NCBI RefSeq assembly: GCF_003289945.1 | Contig: NZ_QMBP01000012.1 | Coordinates: 62,001-126,000, forward strand | DNA from: Mesorhizobium hawassense | Lineage (GTDB): Bacteria > Pseudomonadota > Alphaproteobacteria > Rhizobiales > Rhizobiaceae | Length of the DNA stretch: 64,000 nucleotides | Direction: 5' to 3' | Part shown: positions 60,539 through 64,000 of the stretch, piece after piece | How the letters are laid out: each line of letters begins with the position of its first letter | How positions within the stretch are numbered: position 1 is the first letter of the stretch | Made by a program: the position numbers and the translations under genes | The notes under the pieces: model-generated | Seen by the model: only the letters and a program-made list of their open reading frames with translations | Database searches by the model: none | Told to the model about the DNA's origin: nothing

Positions 60539-61852
60539 TCAACCGAGATAAGGGTAGAGCGGGAAGCGATCGGTCAGCGCTGTGACCTTGGCCTTCACCG
60601 CGGCCTCGACCGCCGCATTGCCCTCGTCGGAATTCGCCACCTTCAGCCCGTCCAGCACCTCGGCGATCAGCTTGCCGATCTCCCTGAACTCGGCCTGGCC
60701 GAAGCCGCGCGTGGTGCCGGCCGGCGTGCCGAGACGCACGCCCGAGGTGACGAACGGCTTTTCCGGGTCGAACGGGATGCCGTTCTTGTTGCAGGTGATG
60801 TTGGCACGGCCGAGCGCGGCCTCCGCGCGCTTGCCGGTGGCGTTCTTCGGACGAAGGTCGACCAGCATCAGGTGGTTGTCGGTGCCGCCCGAAACGATGT
60901 CCAGTCCGGTCTCCTGCAGGCTGGACGCCAGCGCCTTGGCATTGGCGACGATGCTTTCGGCATAGGCCTTGAAGCTCGGCTTCAACGCTTCGCCGAAGGC
61001 AACCGCCTTGGCGGCGATGACATGCATCAGCGGGCCGCCCTGCAGGCCCGGGAATACCGCCGAGTTCATCTTCTTGGCGATTTCCTCGTCATTGGTGAGG
61101 ATCATGCCGCCGCGCGGGCCGCGCAGCGACTTGTGCGTGGTCGTGGTCACGACATGGGCGTGAGGCAGCGGCGACGGATGCACGCCCCCGGCGACCAGGC
61201 CGGCGATATGGGCCATGTCGACCATCAGATAGGCGCCGATCGAGTCGGCGATCTCGCGGAAACGCTTCCAGTCCCAGATACGCGAATAGGCGGTGCCGCC
61301 GGCCAGGATCAGCTTCGGCCTGGTCTCCTGCGCAGTCTTCTCGATCGCGTCCATGTCGAGCAGGTGGTCCTCCTTGCGCACGCCGTAGGAGACGACCTTG
61401 AACCACTTGCCGCTCATGTTGACCGGCGAGCCGTGCGTGAGGTGGCCGCCCGAATTCAGGTCGAGCCCCATGAAGGTGTCGCCGGGCTGCAGCAGCGCCA
61501 GGAACACGGCCTGGTTCATCTGGCTGCCGGAGTTCGGCTGGACATTGGCGAAGTTGCAGCCGAACAGCTTTTTCGCCCGCTCGATGGCCAGTTCCTCTGC
61601 CACGTCGACGAACTGGCAGCCGCCATAGTAGCGCTTGCCCGGATAGCCTTCGGCGTACTTGTTGGTCATGATCGAGCCTTGCGCCTCGAGCACGGCGCGC
61701 GACACGATGTTTTCGGAAGCGATCAGCTCTATCTCGTGGCGCTGGCGGCCGAGTTCGTTGCGGATGGCGCCGAAGATTTCCGGATCGGCGTCGGCAAGCG
61801 TGGTCTCGAAAAAGGATTCGAATTTGCTGGAGGATGCCGCGGCATTTGACAT
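60539..61852 (-). CDS. glyA: Serine hydroxymethyltransferase
   Basis: A 437-residue PLP enzyme converting serine and tetrahydrofolate to glycine and methylene-THF. Seen are IELIASENIVSRAVLEAQGS, NKYAEGYPGKRYYGGC, and the PLP-lysine site VTTTTHKSLRGPRGG. RLGTPAGTTRGF near the end is typical. It is upstream of nrdR-rib genes in the transcription direction, with the secreted protein gene between. Confidence 0.97.
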   Translation of the reverse strand: MSNAAASSSKFESFFETTLADADPEIFGAIRNELGRQRHEIELIASENIVSRAVLEAQGSIMTNKYAEGYPGKRYYGGCQFVDVAEELAIERAKKLFGCNFANVQPNSGSQMNQAVFLALLQPGDTFMGLDLNSGGHLTHGSPVNMSGKWFKVVSYGVRKEDHLLDMDAIEKTAQETRPKLILAGGTAYSRIWDWKRFREIADSIGAYLMVDMAHIAGLVAGGVHPSPLPHAHVVTTTTHKSLRGPRGGMILTNDEEIAKKMNSAVFPGLQGGPLMHVIAAKAVAFGEALKPSFKAYAESIVANAKALASSLQETGLDIVSGGTDNHLMLVDLRPKNATGKRAEAALGRANITCNKNGIPFDPEKPFVTSGVRLGTPAGTTRGFGQAEFREIGKLIAEVLDGLKVANSDEGNAAVEAAVKAKVTALTDRFPLYPYLG

Positions 61853-61978
61853 GGCTTGCTTTCCCTTGGGGCCGGAGGTCTGCGAGGTCGCCGCGCATTA
61901 ACACAGTTGTTTCCGGGCCGCCACGTTTGCGGCGCGAAATTTGCTGGCCGTTTTGCGCCAAGGCGGGCCTGCCGGCTG

Positions 61979-63619
61979 CTAATCCCGTGGTTCTCGGCCC
62001 TTGAGGATCGCTTCGGTGAAGGTGATCTCGGTGAACAGCTTGCGCGCCGTGTGGTCATTGATGTCGCCGCGGCGCAGCATGGCCCGCAGTTCGGCGCGCT
62101 CGGCCTCGATGCCGGCAAGCCTGAGTTCGACCTCGATGCGGCCGGATTCGCGGGCCTCGGCGCGGGCTTCGTCGGCGCCGTCGGACAGCGAGATGCGCCG
62201 CCGGTAGATGGATGCGACGCTCTCGGCGATGGCGAGCTTCATCTCAGCCGCCTCGCCTTCGTTGCTATCGCCGGCAAGGCCCTCGATCCTGGCGATGGCG
62301 GCGTTGGCAGCGCCGACCCGCGCCCGGCGCTCTTCGGCTGCACCAGGATTTTCGCCTGGCTCGACGAGGCCGCGCGCGACCGTCGGCAGCGCAACGCTGG
62401 CAATCGCCAGCGAGCAGATGATGACGCCGGCGGCCAGGAAGATCACGAGATCGCGGGCTGGAAAGGGCGAGCCGTCCTGCAAGGTGAGCGGCAGCGACAG
62501 GATGCCGGCCAGTGTCACCGCTCCGCGCACGCCGGCGATCGAGCCGGCAAGCCTGACGCGGAAGCCGAACGGCTCGGCCTTGCGCTTGCCGAGCCGCGCG
62601 GCGAGCACGGCGCCCATGTCGCCGATCCAGATCCAGACATAGCGCAGGGCAATCAGGCAGAGCGTCAGCAGCAGCACCGTCAATGCCGGCTCGAACAGCC
62701 AGTGCCTGGTCGTCAGTTCCGGCGGCACCTTGCGGATGATGTCGGGCAGTTGCAGGCCAAGCAGGATGAAGAGTGAGCCGTTGAACATGAAGATGAGCAT
62801 CGACCAGAGCGAGATCGTCTGGATGCGCGCCGAGACCGCCATGTGGCGGACGATTCCGGAATATCCGGTCAGAAGGCCGGCCGTGACCGCCGCCAGGATG
62901 CCAGAAGCGCCGAAATGCTCGGCGATCAGATAGGCGACGAAGGGCAGCAGCACCATGACCAGCACCTGGGCTTCGGCCGGTGTGCTGGTGATGCGGCCGA
63001 GGATCTGCAACGACTTTGCGGCGATGAACAGCGCCGCGATGCCGGCGAGGATGCCGACCGCCACCGCAAACAGAAAGCTCAGGGATGCCGCGGCAAACGA
63101 AAAGCTGCCGGTCAGCGCCGCCGCGACGGTGAAGCGGAACATCACCAGGCCGGAGGCGTCGTTCAGCAGCGACTCGCCTTCCAATATGTGCATCAGCCGC
63201 GCCGGGACGACATTGCGGTCGACGATCGAGGAGACGGCGACCGCATCGGTCGGCGACAGCACGGCGGCCAAAGCGAAGGCGACGACCAGCGGGATGCTCG
63301 GCACCAGCCAGTGCAGGGCGTAGCCAAAACCGACGATGGTGAAAAAGACCAGTCCGATGGCAAGGTCGAGGATCGGATCGCGCAGCGCGATCAGTTCGCG
63401 CTTCGGCGCCGAAAAGGCATCGCCGAACAGCAGCGGCGGAATGAACACCAGCAGGAACAGCTCCGGATCGATCTCGACATGCAGGCCGCGCGCCGGCCAG
63501 GCCAGCGCGGCGCCGATCGCGATCTGCAGCACCGGCAGCGGCACGCGCACCATCCGCGCCAGCGCGCCGGACAAAGTCACGAAGGCGAGCACGACGAGGA
63601 TGAAGATGGCGACGTCCAT
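61979..63619 (-). CDS. CPA1/NhaP-type Na+/H+ antiporter
   Basis: A 546-residue cation/proton antiporter with about 12 membrane helices over residues 1-400. Seen are FIPPLLFGDAFSAPKREL, ALAAVLSPTDAVAVSSIVD with the ion-site Asp, and LEGESLLNDASGLVMFRF with the ND motif. A cytoplasmic tail of about 140 residues is charged and helical (ARVGAANAAIARIEGLAG). The ATG at 63619 (MDVAIFIL) is used; the frame is open to 63676. Confidence 0.93.
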   Translation of the reverse strand: MDVAIFILVVLAFVTLSGALARMVRVPLPVLQIAIGAALAWPARGLHVEIDPELFLLVFIPPLLFGDAFSAPKRELIALRDPILDLAIGLVFFTIVGFGYALHWLVPSIPLVVAFALAAVLSPTDAVAVSSIVDRNVVPARLMHILEGESLLNDASGLVMFRFTVAAALTGSFSFAAASLSFLFAVAVGILAGIAALFIAAKSLQILGRITSTPAEAQVLVMVLLPFVAYLIAEHFGASGILAAVTAGLLTGYSGIVRHMAVSARIQTISLWSMLIFMFNGSLFILLGLQLPDIIRKVPPELTTRHWLFEPALTVLLLTLCLIALRYVWIWIGDMGAVLAARLGKRKAEPFGFRVRLAGSIAGVRGAVTLAGILSLPLTLQDGSPFPARDLVIFLAAGVIICSLAIASVALPTVARGLVEPGENPGAAEERRARVGAANAAIARIEGLAGDSNEGEAAEMKLAIAESVASIYRRRISLSDGADEARAEARESGRIEVELRLAGIEAERAELRAMLRRGDINDHTARKLFTEITFTEAILKGREPRD

Positions 63620-63682
63620 GGCGCGATTCCGGCACTCTGGCGGACCATGCGCAATTGAACGCGCCGCGTCCAGCAATGCCGT

Positions 63683-63934
63683 CTAGTCTAGCAACGACGG
63701 CAGCGCTTGCCGCCCTGCTTCGATCTGATGCCGGATCGACTTGTCCCCGACATGCTTGTCATCGGCGAGCATCGCCTTGGAGATGATCAGGGACAGGATC
63801 CGTCGCCTCGCCCTGAATGCTTTAGCCCCCGCCGGCAAAGACAAGCCGAAGATGCGCCCCGACGGACCCCACACCCAAGCCCCGCTCCATTCGAGAGCGG
63901 CCCCAATGTCGGGGCGCATCTGGCGGCGGCTCAC
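63683..63934 (-). CDS. Hypothetical protein, doubtful
   Basis: An 83-residue open frame, basic, no recognised domain, with a possible short helix (RILSLIISKAMLADD). Its 5' part overlaps a 13-base inverted repeat. It may not be a gene. Confidence 0.3.
   Translation of the reverse strand: MSRRQMRPDIGAALEWSGAWVWGPSGRIFGLSLPAGAKAFRARRRILSLIISKAMLADDKHVGDKSIRHQIEAGRQALPSLLD
63851..63920. repeat. 13-base perfect inverted repeat near right edge
   Basis: GATGCGCCCCGAC (63851-63863) and GTCGGGGCGCATC (63908-63920) are exact inverted copies 44 bases apart. A second small inverted pair, CCGCTC/GAGCGG, lies inside. It may be part of a dispersed palindromic element. No T run makes a terminator unlikely. 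Confidence 0.6.
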
Positions 63935-64000
63935 AAGCTTTGGAGCGCCAACCGAAGGAATTGCAAAAAACCGGCCGGCACCCGGTGTCAGCGCAAGCTG

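Overview
The window reads as a chromosomal segment of a Rhizobiales alphaproteobacterium, most like Mesorhizobium or a close relative in the Phyllobacteriaceae. The reasons are the high GC content, the gene orders (rplM-rpsI; ubiquinol-cytochrome c chaperone / yceD / plsX / fabH / ihfA / merR; glyA / nrdR / ribDE / ribH / nusB), a DUF930 protein, a DXR-like (DRL) oxidoreductase, and palindromic repeats of the kind scattered through rhizobial genomes. No computation or database search was run; family names rest on motifs and recognisable sequence.

Layout. 1-11.9 kb is mostly housekeeping: enoyl-CoA hydratase, thioesterase, rplM-rpsI with a clear promoter and terminator, LysR/aldo-keto reductase pair, glycerophosphodiesterase, acyltransferase, agmatinase, argC, a frameshifted phosphotransferase, and heme A synthase. 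12.0-21.5 kb is an exopolysaccharide cluster: deacetylase, CelD-like acetyltransferase, a Wzc-like chain-length protein with a degenerate kinase domain, a short Wza-like lipoprotein, a GT4 glycosyltransferase, a WcaJ-like initiating transferase and a Wzy/ligase-type membrane protein. A tRNA-Pro(GGG) at 21.6 kb is followed by about 1 kb of lower-GC DNA that looks like the remnant of an integrated element.

22.7-31.0 kb is the most unusual part: a SorC-family sugar-responsive regulator, a glucitol/sorbitol-type PTS operon (gutM, EIIC, EIIB, EIIA) ending in a fused HPr-Enzyme I, two genes of unknown function and a HAD phosphatase. This is a complete sugar-PTS phosphorelay and permease in a group that usually has only the regulatory nitrogen PTS. 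At 32.3-37.1 kb follows a DRL / 2-oxoacid dehydrogenase (E1 alpha, E1 beta, E2) operon. A similar GAACATnTG motif lies upstream of the PTS operon, the HAD gene and the DRL operon, so they may share a regulator (inference). The E2 gene carries an in-frame multi-hairpin repeat that codes for part of its inter-domain linker.

37.3-41.9 kb holds small genes: a YbaK-like deacylase, an XRE regulator, secreted proteins including a strikingly histidine-rich peptide, an internally deleted TupA-like pseudogene, a MerR regulator and ihfA. 42-45.9 kb is the conserved fatty acid/phospholipid and envelope block. 46.1-47.6 kb has a cupin epimerase-like gene and a GT2 glycosyltransferase between two terminators, then an H+-pyrophosphatase of the K+-independent type. 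50-53.9 kb is a YehZYXW (OsmU)-type ABC importer. 54-64 kb contains an NADPH-FMN reductase, an MFS transporter, nusB-ribH-ribE-ribD-nrdR with a HEAT-like gene inserted between ribE and ribH, glyA and an NhaP-type antiporter.
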